This document shows positions 12,501 through 21,565 of a DNA stretch of 64,000 nucleotides, piece by piece. Positions within the stretch are counted from its first letter, which is position 1. Each line of letters opens with the position of its first letter. Under the pieces are notes generated by a model, which saw nothing but the letters and a program-made list of their open reading frames with translations, ran no database searches and was not told the origin of the DNA. The stretch covers positions 94,217,840 through 94,281,839 of the forward strand of contig CM043971.1 of NCBI GenBank assembly GCA_014529385.2, in the 5' to 3' direction. Source of the stretch: Adiantum capillus-veneris. Taxonomy: Eukaryota > Streptophyta > Polypodiopsida > Polypodiales > Pteridaceae. Made by a program: the position numbers and the translations under genes.

Positions 12501-13009
12501 TGTGAGGAAGAAGCAATGTTGCTCCCCGTGGTTTTACTTGTCACCAACGGTACTCTAGAGGGAACTTCTGAAGGAGGCAGCTCAACAGGGCCTTCTTGGT
12601 AAGAAGTTGGTAGGATATCCACATGGACACTCTTTGGGGGTGTGGGGTCCACTTGCGATGTGAAAGGAGAGTCCACTTTCCCACCCCCTTCGTGTGCTTC
12701 ATTTGCATCAGGTTCCGAGTGAGTAGCTCTACCTAATGTTTCCATGAAACGGCTAAACATACTAGTACTAGGCTGTGGAGCTTCGGGAGGTGCATGGCCT
12801 TCTCTCTCAGTGTTTTGGGTAGGGTATGCTTCCATGATTTCTGAGTCGGAGGAGGAATCACTAGCGGCTATTTTAGGGTCTTGGGTGGTGCTACCTTGTG
12901 TCCCCGCTGAGGGTCTAGAGCTTATCGTGGATGGGTAATGGGTGTCCGTATGAACAGAGGCACCCTCAATATGATCGTGTTCTAGCATCCGCCCAGAGCG
13001 TAAGTGCAT
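9518..13009 (-). CDS. TRG1 giant Gag polyprotein, 1163 aa (minus copy)
   Basis: Structural polyprotein of an LTR retrotransposon. The start is the ATG at 13009; the protein begins MHLRSGRMLEHDH, an LRSGR opening often seen in Athila/Tat-like Gag. The N-terminal 440 residues are Pro/Ser/Thr-rich with a long proline segment. A retrotransposon Gag core lies at about 453-582 (FNGDEDARKHIEVFEQ, LSGKAGDWYRTL, RDFISRLKHLNSRCP). Four zinc knuckles follow: CSICLGPHSTSEC (about 686), CNACGRYGHQAKDC (about 709), CYECGGPHRVAEC (about 861) and CNRCGIDHLIAQC (about 899). A charged Lys/Glu region comes next. The frame ends in TAG where the plus copy has CAG. Compared with the plus copy it lacks about 69 residues between the fourth knuckle and DDPVYMND. 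Twice the length of a usual gypsy Gag. Uninterrupted, so this copy is younger or less damaged. Confidence 0.88.
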   Translation of the reverse strand: MHLRSGRMLEHDHIEGASVHTDTHYPSTISSRPSAGTQGSTTQDPKIAASDSSSDSEIMEAYPTQNTEREGHAPPEAPQPSTSMFSRFMETLGRATHSEPDANEAHEGGGKVDSPFTSQVDPTPPKSVHVDILPTSYQEGPVELPPSEVPSRVPLVTSKTTGSNIASSSQETINTSTLEGLFINDHWTYGLHTEVLMDLHSGHAYHVGWIEIVQSTSSATSIEDQQKMICSVIHGIIQSERQNRGVNILSTGPMRFLDTSKAQQPTLSQMETPLMSPMDPSYVISPGVSMQSEPPSDNFSFPNLAQPSIKENTVLTPGISLTENVPMISTVSAVPLPSVVVPNVGPRPYVPLAPYAHMAPTPPIVPLAYAPRVPLPSSYPSGPMPGYVPYPASSTHMPRPVPVPLPHMIPRVPPPALPPHIGDLAAFAQTIGRSIAENMRHASDREPRSKAVQIAKLTQKFNGDEDARKHIEVFEQVCDSLGERNELHKCNALSLTLSGKAGDWYRTLRVDEKTIYPTLRRLFLKEYIREGVLWGVASQLQKAERKEGESVRDFISRLKHLNSRCPVNEHFNNNQLLDRFIRGLRNEGIYNGLVIRGITTWEDVTANAIQLEDNLMIAGMRVSTDTRSTSSQAIEYEPMTAKPIANEPKVFETFLTDLTKAIQESLKDNRPPQNSHMYPRREQQWCSICLGPHSTSECPTFRVKFNGTCNACGRYGHQAKDCLMIKRMMANRQPVAWTDAPRAPVLMPTPPVEQLPQHMVPRSQNVVQATPLPPPVLGPQPPHPRVAPMNQVGCEPSNAYADGCEEEIDTSIAYGLDTLEECPIYYMEDCWGQVKPVYQAAALASRGQNINTQARRPPLQCYECGGPHRVAECPIRLQKNAAQMQMNQGSTSAMPILTCNRCGIDHLIAQCPYNPNAPKITPLNLDDPVYMNDLEDDSDSIETMETRTNTTKGKTDKEKRNIEPNENRIRENHKEPLKTPQVFPNPIHDPQDKSQGQKGKNRKKKIGTYPNPVDEIEQVKHLRGLVEETQRKLEPEPMQVKIHDTVFPTQVHPPHMNHRPLAISSIIQEGSEDRTSESEHTPFLLERMFNEGIPDPIEEYEIPSSPVPSEGPTPCKTPMNVAKLVDFMSSEVRTTIIAKLYGDPELFLALRAFLNGELRTGLP

Positions 13010-13944
13010 GTGCTTTTGATACCCTTAGGTGTCAAAAAGCTGCTCTAGGAGGCCTTGTGACTAGTTTTTAGCGTGTTTTTTGTTTGTTTTTTTGCTAGAT
13101 TTTTTAGAGCGTGTCGTGGAATGGGCCGTGTGATAGCTCAAAACGAGCGTATCGGTCAGAGGGTCGTGCCGTGCTTTATAGCCCTCCGTTTGGTCACTCT
13201 ATGCCTACGAAATCCCTAAAACTGTCAATTTCCAGTAGGGAACTAGGCCCAAACTAGAAAGTCTAAGGGTGCAAGTGGGAAGAGAAAGGAGGAGAGTGGA
13301 GGACTTGTCCCACATGCTCTCATTCTCTCTTGAGGGAGTAGGGTATATATATAAGAGTGAGTCTAGTATATATTATAAGACTGAGGACTGAGGCCTGGGC
13401 TTGGGCTTGGGAAAATGATCCCGATCCCGATCTATCTTTTATACAAACCAACCCGTCCGTTTTAAGAGTCACGTTTTTTATTTTCGAAAAATTTCGCCGC
13501 CCACTCACTCACGTTTTTTATTTCCGATTTTTTTTTTTTCAAAAAACTTTTTTTTTTTCAACAAACTTCTTTTTTTTTCAAATTTTTATTATTATTATTA
13601 TTTTTTTTGTTGATGCATAAAATACAGGAATTGAAAAAAATGCAGAAAAACGCAGAAAATGCAGAAAAACGCAGAAATTGCAGAAAAAACGCAGAAAACG
13701 CAGGAAAAACGCAGAAATTGCAGAAAATTGCAGAAGATTGCAGAGATTGAAAACGCCGAACTTGAAAATGCGGAAATTGCAGAAATTGAAAAAACACAGA
13801 CAATAGCAGAAATTGAAACTTGACAGCAATTGCAGAAAACGCAAAAAACAGAAACCTTCCACACACTCCTTCCCTGCCTTTCCTATGATAGAGATTGCAC
13901 CACAAGGAAGCGTAAAGTGCTAACCGAGCTTAGTGTAGGGCATA
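13010..13944 (-). other. TRG1 5' leader between PBS and Gag
   Basis: A 935-nt untranslated leader. It contains a purine/pyrimidine-skewed minisatellite (13627-13850) and, nearer Gag, an AT-rich part with long T runs on the plus strand (13520-13605). No frame is supported. Dimerisation and packaging signals would be expected here but cannot be read by eye. Confidence 0.65.
13627..13850. repeat. Degenerate GCAGAAAACG minisatellite
   Basis: Roughly twenty imperfect units of 8-14 bp built on GCAGAAAACGCAGAAATT. Apparent reading frames on the minus strand (Phe/Cys/Ala-rich) are products of the repeat and are not annotated. Confidence 0.85.
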
Positions 13945-13962
13945 TCCCCGGCAGCGGCGCCA
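13945..13962 (-). other. Primer-binding site of TRG1 (tRNA-Asp type)
   Basis: On the minus strand TGGCGCCGCTGCCGGGGA starts four bases after the LTR end. It matches the complement of the 3' end of plant tRNA-Asp (TGGCGCCGTTGCCGGGGA) except for one base. This fixes the direction of the element and the LTR boundary. Confidence 0.88.
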
Positions 13963-13966
13963 AAAA

Positions 13967-14217
13967 TGTGCGCTCCTTGCCGCACTGTCGAAGCAAGGGA
14001 CTTGCCAATACACCGTGTGCGAGCCACAGACGGCTCCAAGCACACAACAAGCCTAAACTAGCAAGCTCAAGAAAACAAAGGGTGTGTCACTCACCGCTCT
14101 ACGCTCGCCTTCGTGGTGGATTCCTCGCCGCGATGAAGAAGAAGCTGCAGACGTGCCGCGCTCAACCGCTTCGCCGCCGTCGTGCCTTCGTAATGCTCGA
14201 TCGCACACACACTCTCC

Positions 14218-14249
<32 letters not shown>

Positions 14250-14545
14250 AGGAGGTGAAGAAGAAGAAGAAGATGGAGATGGAGCAAGAGCACTCTTCAA
14301 TTGCACAAATGAGAGAATGAGTAAAAATTAGGTTTAGTTGGCTTTTATAGGAGCTCACCCCATTCACACTTGGGCGCCCATGCTTAACCAACTAATCCCT
14401 TGAATGTCCAAGTTAAAGTGCGCCTCTCATCGGCGATCACTCTACCTTTCCCTATTGGTCCGACAAGCCCGATACCTGACTCTATCAAATACATAATACG
14501 CGTCCATCGTAGGTGATGGGTGTCCGTGTGCCGTGAGGGTTAACA
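13967..14545 (-). mobile_element. TRG1 5' LTR (minus copy), 579 bp
   Basis: Runs on the minus strand from TGTTAACCCTCACGG (14545) to GGAGCGCACA (13967), with TG...CA ends. It is similar throughout to the plus LTR at 18012-18605, including the (CT)n/(CA)n tract. Body sequence of the plus copy follows directly at 14546, showing that this LTR is the right edge of the nested insertion. Confidence 0.88.
14341..14350 (-). promoter_or_regulatory. LTR TATA box, CTATAAAAGC
   Basis: Minus-strand CTATAAAAGC inside the LTR, preceded by GTGAGCTC. The same box is in the plus LTR (18199-18208), and a near-identical one is in the TRG3 LTR. Transcription should start about 30 nt downstream, defining the U3/R border. 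Confidence 0.7.
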
Positions 14546-15972
14546 GAGTTGAAACCATTGGATTCCTCAATGGGAGTAAATTCAAAAGATATTATGATCC
14601 TTTAAGCCAAGAAGAACTACGGGCCATTCATCAAAAAAAGGCCGCCAAAGCACAAACCGAGTTAAACAAGATACAAGCTCAAGCTGAGGCTAAGGAGCGA
14701 CAACAACGTATGAGACAAAAACGAGAGGCTAACCTTGGGGTCACAAATGCATTCCACGTGGAAATCGAAGAGGATGGGTTGGACTCTGACACACCTCTAC
14801 GATACCCCATTGAGTTAAATAGTGCCTATGGAAAAGTGCTATATAACGCCTTATTGGACACGGGTGCTAAATATAATCTGCTATCCTATGGGGTGTGGTG
14901 TCAGTTAGGGAAGCCACCTCTATCTGAGAGTATTATCCAAGTCAAGGGTGTCAACAAGAAAAAAACTACGGTTTTTGGAATCTGGCACACTTCTGTCAGT
15001 TATGACAATGGAATTGTAGCTCAAGACTTTTTGGTCATGCCTACTGGAAATATGGAGGGTAATATAAACCTAGGCCGCACGTGGATGATAGCCACCAAAT
15101 GCACTATTGATTGGGGGACTGGGGGTGTTACAACGCAAAAACCAACTCTTAGCCCTACCACTCAAGCCATAGTCCCTGAGATATTTCCCAAGGAAATAAA
15201 ACCCAAGACATTGCATGTCCAGGAGGTTGAACCATACGTCCCCATAGCCCAACTCTCTAGAGCTTCAACTGATGTAGCTGAAAGAAAGCTTGAGACACAC
15301 AAGAACCATCCTAATATAACAGAGAAAACATATAAGTGGGTCCCTAAAACCTCTGTAGTGAGCATGGTTGATGCAAAAAAACGGAAACCTAGTAAGAACC
15401 GTACCACTCACTCCAAGAAATGTAAAGAAACGCTGTGTTGGATTCCTAAACGACTATTGGAAGCCCAAGGATACTATGAAGGAAATGATCAAATCTGGGT
15501 ACCCAAACGTAAAGTGTACTCTTACCTGTCACCTGGCCCATGTAAACCCAATCCTGTGGCTCCAAAACAAATTGAAAATCGCGAAAAGGAAAAAATTGTG
15601 GAATGTTACACACCTGTTCTAGAGCTAGTTTGGGTACCAAAGAAAGAACGATTTGTTCTACCTAGCTCAGGAACAGGGAAATCAAATGAAGCTTCTTGCT
15701 CTTCATGTAGTTCCTATACGCGAATAGAAGCTTCGACACAACCTCCACCTACCACTGTACATATCCATACAAGCACGAAAGAGTTTGCACCTTCCGGGGT
15801 AAGTTCACCACCTACAACAACGTTGCAAATAAAATCATGGGAGAGTACCTTACCACCCTTGCAACTAGATGAAATGCATAGGGCGGTCAAAAACTATTGG
15901 TTAAAATCCTCACCTATTACCAACTGGAACAATTGGTTTCAAAGGGTGACAAGCTCATTTCAAACGGTATGA
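14546..15972 (+). pseudogene. TRG1 plus copy, 3' part: DTGA protease and W[VI]PK domain
   Basis: A 475-codon open frame that begins right at the end of the nested LTR; its first codons are supplied by LTR sequence, so it has no start of its own and is read as the continuation of the frame ending at 5921. Residues 20-65 are a charged Gln/Lys/Ala-rich coiled-coil-like segment. A retropepsin-like domain then has ALLDTGAKYNLLSYGVW near 14850 and GRTWM near 15075. This is a second protease domain for the plus copy, with the standard DTGA. From HPNITEKTYKWVPK (about 15308) to the end it realigns with the minus copy, including the four W[VI]PK motifs and the same C terminus. Uninterrupted internally. 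Whether the second protease is active is not known. Confidence 0.75.
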
Positions 15973-16254
15973 TCTACCCAAGGAAGGGGGGAGTGTTTGC
16001 TGACAGTCATCATTCATTTGTTTCCCTCTCAACCTTTTTCCCTGACCTCTCAATCTCCGATCTTAGGGAATGTATATATATAGCCTTATACTCACAAAAA
16101 AACAAAAATAGTAAAGAGCAAGAGCGCCTAGCAATGAGAGAGCACCCTATCAGATCTTACATATAAGTCCAAATTCACCGTGTCAATTCAAGCAACACAC
16201 AAAAACAACTCTTATGTTTTAAAGGCCTAACCAAATCTATCTGTCTTGTCAGAA
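15970..16254 (+). promoter_or_regulatory. Internal PPT-like run and TATA box before the 140-aa ORF
   Basis: Just after the gag-pro stop lies CCAAGGAAGGGGGGAGTGTTTG, close to the terminal PPT and followed by TG as an LTR would be. TGTATATATATAGCC at about 16070-16084 is a good TATA box some 170 nt before the ATG at 16255. Conserved in the minus copy. This may be an internal promoter or a relic LTR; both are inference. Confidence 0.4.
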
Positions 16255-16677
16255 ATGGCTACTTCACCAGAGGCATGCACTTCTATTTTTGATGAAAGGC
16301 ACCCCTTGTCTTTTCAACAAGTGTTCTACGTATGCTACCCTATACTTTCTTGCAAATGGGATTTGATAGGGAGCCTTGCATGTGAGAGAAATTTTGAGGA
16401 GTTAGAATGGCTGATACGTCTATGGCTAACTAGTGATCCCTACCCAGTAGCGAATGTGTCTCCAATGGCACATGCTTATTCTTTTGCACAAGATGAGTAT
16501 CCACGCATCACGAGGTTCTTGATTAGCATGCTAGCACAAGAGGATGATGAAGAGGAACTAATAGAGACCGAGGAAGACTATGGCCTCACGGACAACGATT
16601 TTATTTATCTAGATGATGAGGATAGAGGCCTAGCCTTAGGGTGGCCACCCGGGTTATATAATATCCTCTTTCCTTGA
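16255..16677 (+). CDS. TRG1 second ORF, 140-aa acidic protein (plus copy)
   Basis: Same protein as at 7331-7753 on the minus strand: 140 codons from MATSPEACTS to NILFP. Differences seen are His for Tyr (DERH), Lys for Glu (SCKW), Gly for Glu (IGSL) and Ser for Cys (LTSD). No stop or frameshift, although the Gag of this copy has several. The acidic tail (DDEEELIETEEDYG, DDEDRG) and the two Trp in EELEWLIRLWL are kept. The frame sits about 280 nt after the gag-pro stop and ahead of 1.3 kb of conserved non-coding DNA and the PPT. Function unknown; an accessory, nucleocapsid-like or regulatory role would be guesswork. Its retention argues that it matters to the element or was intact until recently. 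Confidence 0.7.
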   Translation: MATSPEACTSIFDERHPLSFQQVFYVCYPILSCKWDLIGSLACERNFEELEWLIRLWLTSDPYPVANVSPMAHAYSFAQDEYPRITRFLISMLAQEDDEEELIETEEDYGLTDNDFIYLDDEDRGLALGWPPGLYNILFP

Positions 16678-17997
16678 TTCTAAAAGGGGTGACAGATAGG
16701 TAGGTTAGGGGTCTAGATTGTGTTTTGAGTTTTTTTTTAAGGAGTTTTAATTTTTCCCACTGATGTGCCTCCTGGAGGTATTCCGTTTTTTTCCTAGTGT
16801 GTACAGGAGCGTGTTGCTATTGATAGGATTTGGACCTTCATGGAACCTTCAAATCAAGCACGACCATCAACACAAACAGGTGTTTCTTGTCCATTAGCAT
16901 TGCCGTTATCTTTTTGCATCTATGATTGTCTGCTTTGATTGTGATTGGTAGCATAATATTCAGTGCATTTGCTTAGTATCAAACATTTAATTCAATGTAA
17001 TGTTTTGTCATAATCACTTGTCTAGGTTTAAAAATCAAGCAGTCCGACTAAGCTAGTTTGACCAAGTTAGGTGTTAGAGATCTTCTCTTAATACCATGGG
17101 GAATGCCTTCCTAATAAGCAATGGTTACTTAGGTTCTTAATCCGATTTAGGCAGCATTGTGTGAAATGTACTAGGGCTTTCTAGTGGGCTTAACCCTATT
17201 GACCTTTAGCTTAAGTATTATAAAGGGAGTTTACTAATGTGATGAGCCTGGGGAGTGTATCAGTGTTATATGACCACCCAAAGTTACAAAATTTAAATGC
17301 TGAAAATGAACAAACAAAAAATCAAAGTGCTACAATGTAAAATTTTAAGCTGGAAGAGAAATCTCAGCTTGATTTGGTACTTCACTCACATGTATTGCCT
17401 ATGGTACTAGAGCCCTAGAGGGCGCTTTTCCTTGAAAAGCAAAAAACCCAAGGCATACAAAATAAGCACACACATCAAAATTGAATCACTGTGAAAAGAC
17501 TTTGGGGGGTCAAAGAAAAAGTAATCAGTCAGGCGATGATTTCATGAGAAATTCCTTTTATGGTAGCTTAACTACAAGGTTTTCTAGATATAGCCTCTAG
17601 TCAGCCCTCGAACATCAATACTTGGCTCTCGCGATTAAACAACTTAATTGACCACAGAAAATTAAGAAGCTTACCCATGGTATTAATATTCGATCTCTAG
17701 TGCCTTTTGACCGTCAAATTAGTGACCCCAGACTTGTTTAATTTTTTACCTTTATATCTGTTTATGCATTTGATTACATTGCAATTTAATGTTCATTGCT
17801 GCCAAATTGTTTGAAATTCTTTTACCAATCAATTTGTCTACCTCAAACTGCATATGCTTTTTAAGAGAATGCAATTACTGTGCCAATGTTGTTTGATTTT
17901 GCAGTGACTGAAGAAGGCTAAGGACATTCATCTCAAATGCTCTTCCACCTCGACGAACCAGCTTCAACTCAATAGCTTCCGAGGACGGAATCTACAT
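16678..17997 (+). other. TRG1 non-coding 3' region (plus copy)
   Basis: Counterpart of 5991-7330. No coding frame is seen. It keeps the candidate acceptor TTTGATTTTGCAG (about 17892-17904) and the segment leading to the PPT. Confidence 0.6.
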
Positions 17998-18011
17998 CAG
18001 GAAGGGGGGCA
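17998..18011 (+). other. Polypurine tract of the TRG1 plus copy
   Basis: CAGGAAGGGGGGCA directly before TGTTAACC, identical in position to the minus copy. Confidence 0.85.
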
Positions 18012-18302
18012 TGTTAACCCTCACGGCACACGGACACCCTATGATCTATAAACGTTGTATTATTTAGAGTCAGGTACCGGGCTTGTCGGACCAATAGGGA
18101 AAGGTAGAGTGATCGTTGATGAGAGGCGCACTCTAACTGGGACATTCAAGGGATTGGTTGGCTAGGCATGGGCGCCCAAGTGTGAATGGGGTGAGCTCCT
18201 ATAAAAGCCAACTAAACCTAATTTTTACTCATTCTCTCATTTGTGCAATAGAAGAGTGCTCTTGCTCCATCTCCATCTCCATCTTCTTCTTCTTCACCTC
18301 CT

Positions 18303-18362
<60 letters not shown>

Positions 18363-18605
18363 TGTGTGCGATCGAGCATTACGAAGGCACGACGGCGGCG
18401 AAGCGGTTGAGCGCGGCACGACTGCAGCTTCTTCTTCATCACGGCGAGGAATGCACCACGAAGGCGAGCGTAGAGCGGTGAGTGACACACCCTTTGTTCT
18501 CTTGAGCTTGCTAGTTTAGGCTTGTTGTGTGCTTGGAGCCATTTGTGGCTCGCACACGGTGTATTGGCAAGTCCCTTGCTTCGACAGTGCGGCAAGGAGC
18601 GCACA
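18012..18605 (+). mobile_element. TRG1 3' LTR (plus copy), 594 bp
   Basis: TGTTAACCCTCACGGCAC... to ...GGCAAGGAGCGCACA, with TG...CA ends and a TATA box at 18199-18208. A (TG)n(AG)n tract at about 18303-18360 accounts for the length difference from the other LTR. Apparent frames in this segment come from the microsatellite. No partner 5' LTR for this copy is in the window, because its 5' end is lost at 1026. Confidence 0.88.
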
Positions 18606-19293
18606 GATGCACACACTCTACACAACTAGGCTTGAAGAGTGGTGTGTTATGTGTTGAGAATGGTGTGGTGTAGTGTGATCATGTGATGATTTACAAGGGA
18701 GAGAAGGGCTCTATTTATAGGTTTTAGAAGCCCCGATTAGGATTAGGCCTAATCAAGTTTATTTGAAGGAATAAAAGATTATGCTTTTTTTTTTTTTTAA
18801 TGAGGGTGGGTCTCTCTTGTCCTTTGAGTCACATGGATGTGGGCTCAAGGGAAGAGAATTATTGATGATGATAGGAGAGAGGATTGAGTGAATAGTTTGG
18901 GAGTGCCTACTCTAGTAGAGGGTGCATTTTACAATAAGGTTAGTGGTTAGTAGTTAGTAATTATCACTAAAAAATATTTACAAAATCATTCACCCAATGG
19001 TGAGATATATGATGAGAAAAGTTAGAGAAGGGATGAGCTTGTAAAGAGAGGTTGAAGCTTTGGAGAAGTTGACATTCACCTCTTTACAACACCGGAAGAA
19101 GAAGCAGTCAGCATGGCGAAGCAGCGTGTGTCGATGAAGCTATGTTATTTCAAACCTTGGAAAATTCATGATAAAAGCCTTCATTTGCAGAGGTTATCTT
19201 TGGATTTTTTTCTGATTTTTTGAAGTTCTTTACAAAGTTGAAGAGAGTATGGTAATATGGACATATATGTAGAGAGAAAGGGAACACATAGGG
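18606..19293. other. Gene-free stretch, LTR-like
   Basis: No reading frame. A CTATTTATAGG box at about 18710 and AT-rich sequence resemble LTR DNA but no paired copy is seen. It borders the repeat at 19294. Confidence 0.4.
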
Positions 19294-20272
19294 TGTAGAA
19301 ATGGAGGATGAAGGCTATGGAGGTGTGAGAGATGTGGCAATGGTGAAGAGGGTGAATTAGGACATGGGAGTTGCAGGTTTGGGAGTGGGAAGGAGAGGGA
19401 GGAGTGTGTGTGAAAGAGGAAAATGATAAAGTGGAAGAGGGAGTGTAGCTGCATAGCATGGGCAAACTGGGGTCCACCAATAAAATCATAGCTCACAGAT
19501 CATAGCTCAAACAAATATGAAAAAATTTGAAGTGAAAGTTCAGCTCACAAGCTACAACTTTTGTTTGTATCACCTTTTCAAATTCGGGCAGCATGTGATC
19601 TTTAAAAATTCAGCAAAACCGACTGTTTTTTCCACTGCACAAGGTCCTTGTGAGGTCCTTCTTTGGATGATTCTTTTGAATACCTCCAAGAGTGAGCTCC
19701 CCATGGTGCATGCATGCATGCCACATACCCTTGACCTTATTTGTTAGGTCTATAATTGAAGATATTGTTGAGATCATGATATAAGTGAATAATACAACTA
19801 AGAAAATCAAATATTGAGGGGTCTAAAAAAATATGTATATGTCAAATATAAATAATATAGGTGGAAAAAATATAAAGGGGTCAAAATAAATCTCTTCATT
19901 ATAAGTCTACCATAAAAAGATGAATATTCTTGGTGTTCTAATTTATGAGAGTAAAAGAGAATAGATGTAGGAAGGAAAAATCACAATAGTGAAAAAATAT
20001 ACACATAAATAAAACTAGTTTCTTTGGATTTTTGTTAGGATGGAGTTACACAAAAAATAAGAGAAGCTTGCATGAAATTATGTTTATATGGAATAAAGAG
20101 TATGCAAAAGGGTAAGAAAAAAATATGTTAATGGTGAGTCAATGTACATAGCATAAATAACACACCATAGGTAGAAATATTTAAATAAATACCAAAATAA
20201 TTATGAAAAATCCTTTTATTTAGGCTCTATATACAATGAAATATTTACACACAAATGGGCCATAATATACTC

Positions 20273-20303
<31 letters not shown>

Positions 20304-20484
20304 TTGGCTCAACTAGCCCAGTGACTAGCTAATTAAGGGTTTTTAAGAAGATATGGAAAAAGTCCCCTAACTCACACACACCTATATACAGTGAAATGGT
20401 AGGGATAGCCACAGTGTTTGGATGATTTTGGTAGGGTGGGTTAACTCACTATGGAAATTACGGAGAGTCGAAAAACGGCTATCA
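19294..20484 (-). mobile_element. LTR-like repeat R1, copy 1 (inverted relative to 35412-36585)
   Basis: On the minus strand it starts TGATAGCC (20484) and matches 35412-36585 nearly throughout, to a final ...CCATTTCTACA at 19294. The TG start and the fact that the other copy begins an LTR element make it an LTR. No internal region is attached on either side, so it is a solo or truncated LTR. Beyond 19294 the two copies differ. Mirror-image reading frames shared by the two copies are not thought to be coding. Confidence 0.75.
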
Positions 20485-21565
20485 CTATCAACCGAAGCAC
20501 ACTATCAATGAGTGCCGGCAACGAAGGGAGTGGAGGGACTAAAATAGTCTACATCTACATTCACCACAAGGAGGTCGTCCACATCAAAGGAGGAAAGAAA
20601 ATGGTAAGACCTGTCTTTCCCAAGGAACCTACTTCAAAATGGCCTAAAGGTGCTGCTTGAGCCAAAGGTAAGGAAAGGCTAAGCGAGTCTGGAAACACAT
20701 GACCCCAAGGGAATAATCGTCTGTCAAAGCGAGTGCTTCAGGCTCAGAAAGCCGGGCCGTACCCAGCTTGCAAAAGAAGAAGTCATCCGAAGCTAAGCGG
20801 CGAAAGGTCGCCTATCGATTTTCACGGCGCATGCGAGTGCTTCCTGTCCACTTCGATAATCCTAAAGCAGAAGTGGTGAGGAGATTTCCATGTCCCAGGG
20901 AGGAGTGGTTCGGCTACTGTTCTCACTGTTTTGGAGGACGTGTAGAGGGTCTTCCTTTTCTTCCCCTACAACTTATCCTAAAGAAGCTCTCTACCATGGG
21001 TGAAACCCTATGGGCGGGAGATGAATTGCAGTTGAATGGAGTAGAATTCATATAACACGCCGACTACGGAAATTATCTGTAGTTGCTGCTAGCCAAAAGG
21101 CTGGGAGTGGTCAGACGTGTCGCCATCACCCCGTACGTGCTGAGCGACGAAGGAAAGGTAGAGCCCATGAAAGGAGACGACCTCCTGTGGATGTGTTGAA
21201 TCATCAACACTGGCACGGTAAGGGTATAAGTAAGTACTCCACCCTCTGTGCATGATGGAAAACGGGCCGATTAGCATTCCCGTTCATATTCCTGCAACAT
21301 ATGCATGTGAATATCTATGTAGATAGGAAAATCTTCTACCAACACAAGATTGTATACCTATTCGGTGCGACGGTGCTAGGAGAAATCCTTAATTCTCCAA
21401 ACCCTATCATTCTCCCCATATTGGATTACCACCATTCCTTTAATATTTCTATCTTTATCTGGTTTTAATCTATCCATCCAACTCTGTAAAAAGCCGCTAT
21501 GAGCCGCTATTGTTGTTAGTATAATATAAAGAAAAAAAAAGTTTGTAATTTTCTGAGTCACTACC
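20485..21565 (+). other. Gypsy element leader, degraded
   Basis: About 1 kb upstream of the Tat-type gag. Short frames (20451-20660 and 20768-21055) are separated by stops; I do not recognise their products. Positions 21385-21475 resemble two places in the leader of the element at 36.6-37.2 kb, encoding an ILP-x-x-x-Y-x-x-S-x-N-[VI]-x-IF pattern in one frame. Could be a lost leader ORF. Confidence 0.4.

Noticed and set aside
13558-13905. Phe/Cys/Ala-rich minus-strand frames suggestive of a membrane protein
   Set aside because: Produced by the GCAGAAAACG minisatellite.
14053-14391. Frames inside the TRG1 LTRs (also 18218-18625)
   Set aside because: Overlap LTR promoter sequence and (CT)n/(CA)n tracts; mirrored in both LTRs because the DNA is repeated.
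19517-19747. 76-codon frame conserved at 36131-36361
   Set aside because: Both lie in the R1 LTR repeat, so similarity reflects DNA duplication, not selection.
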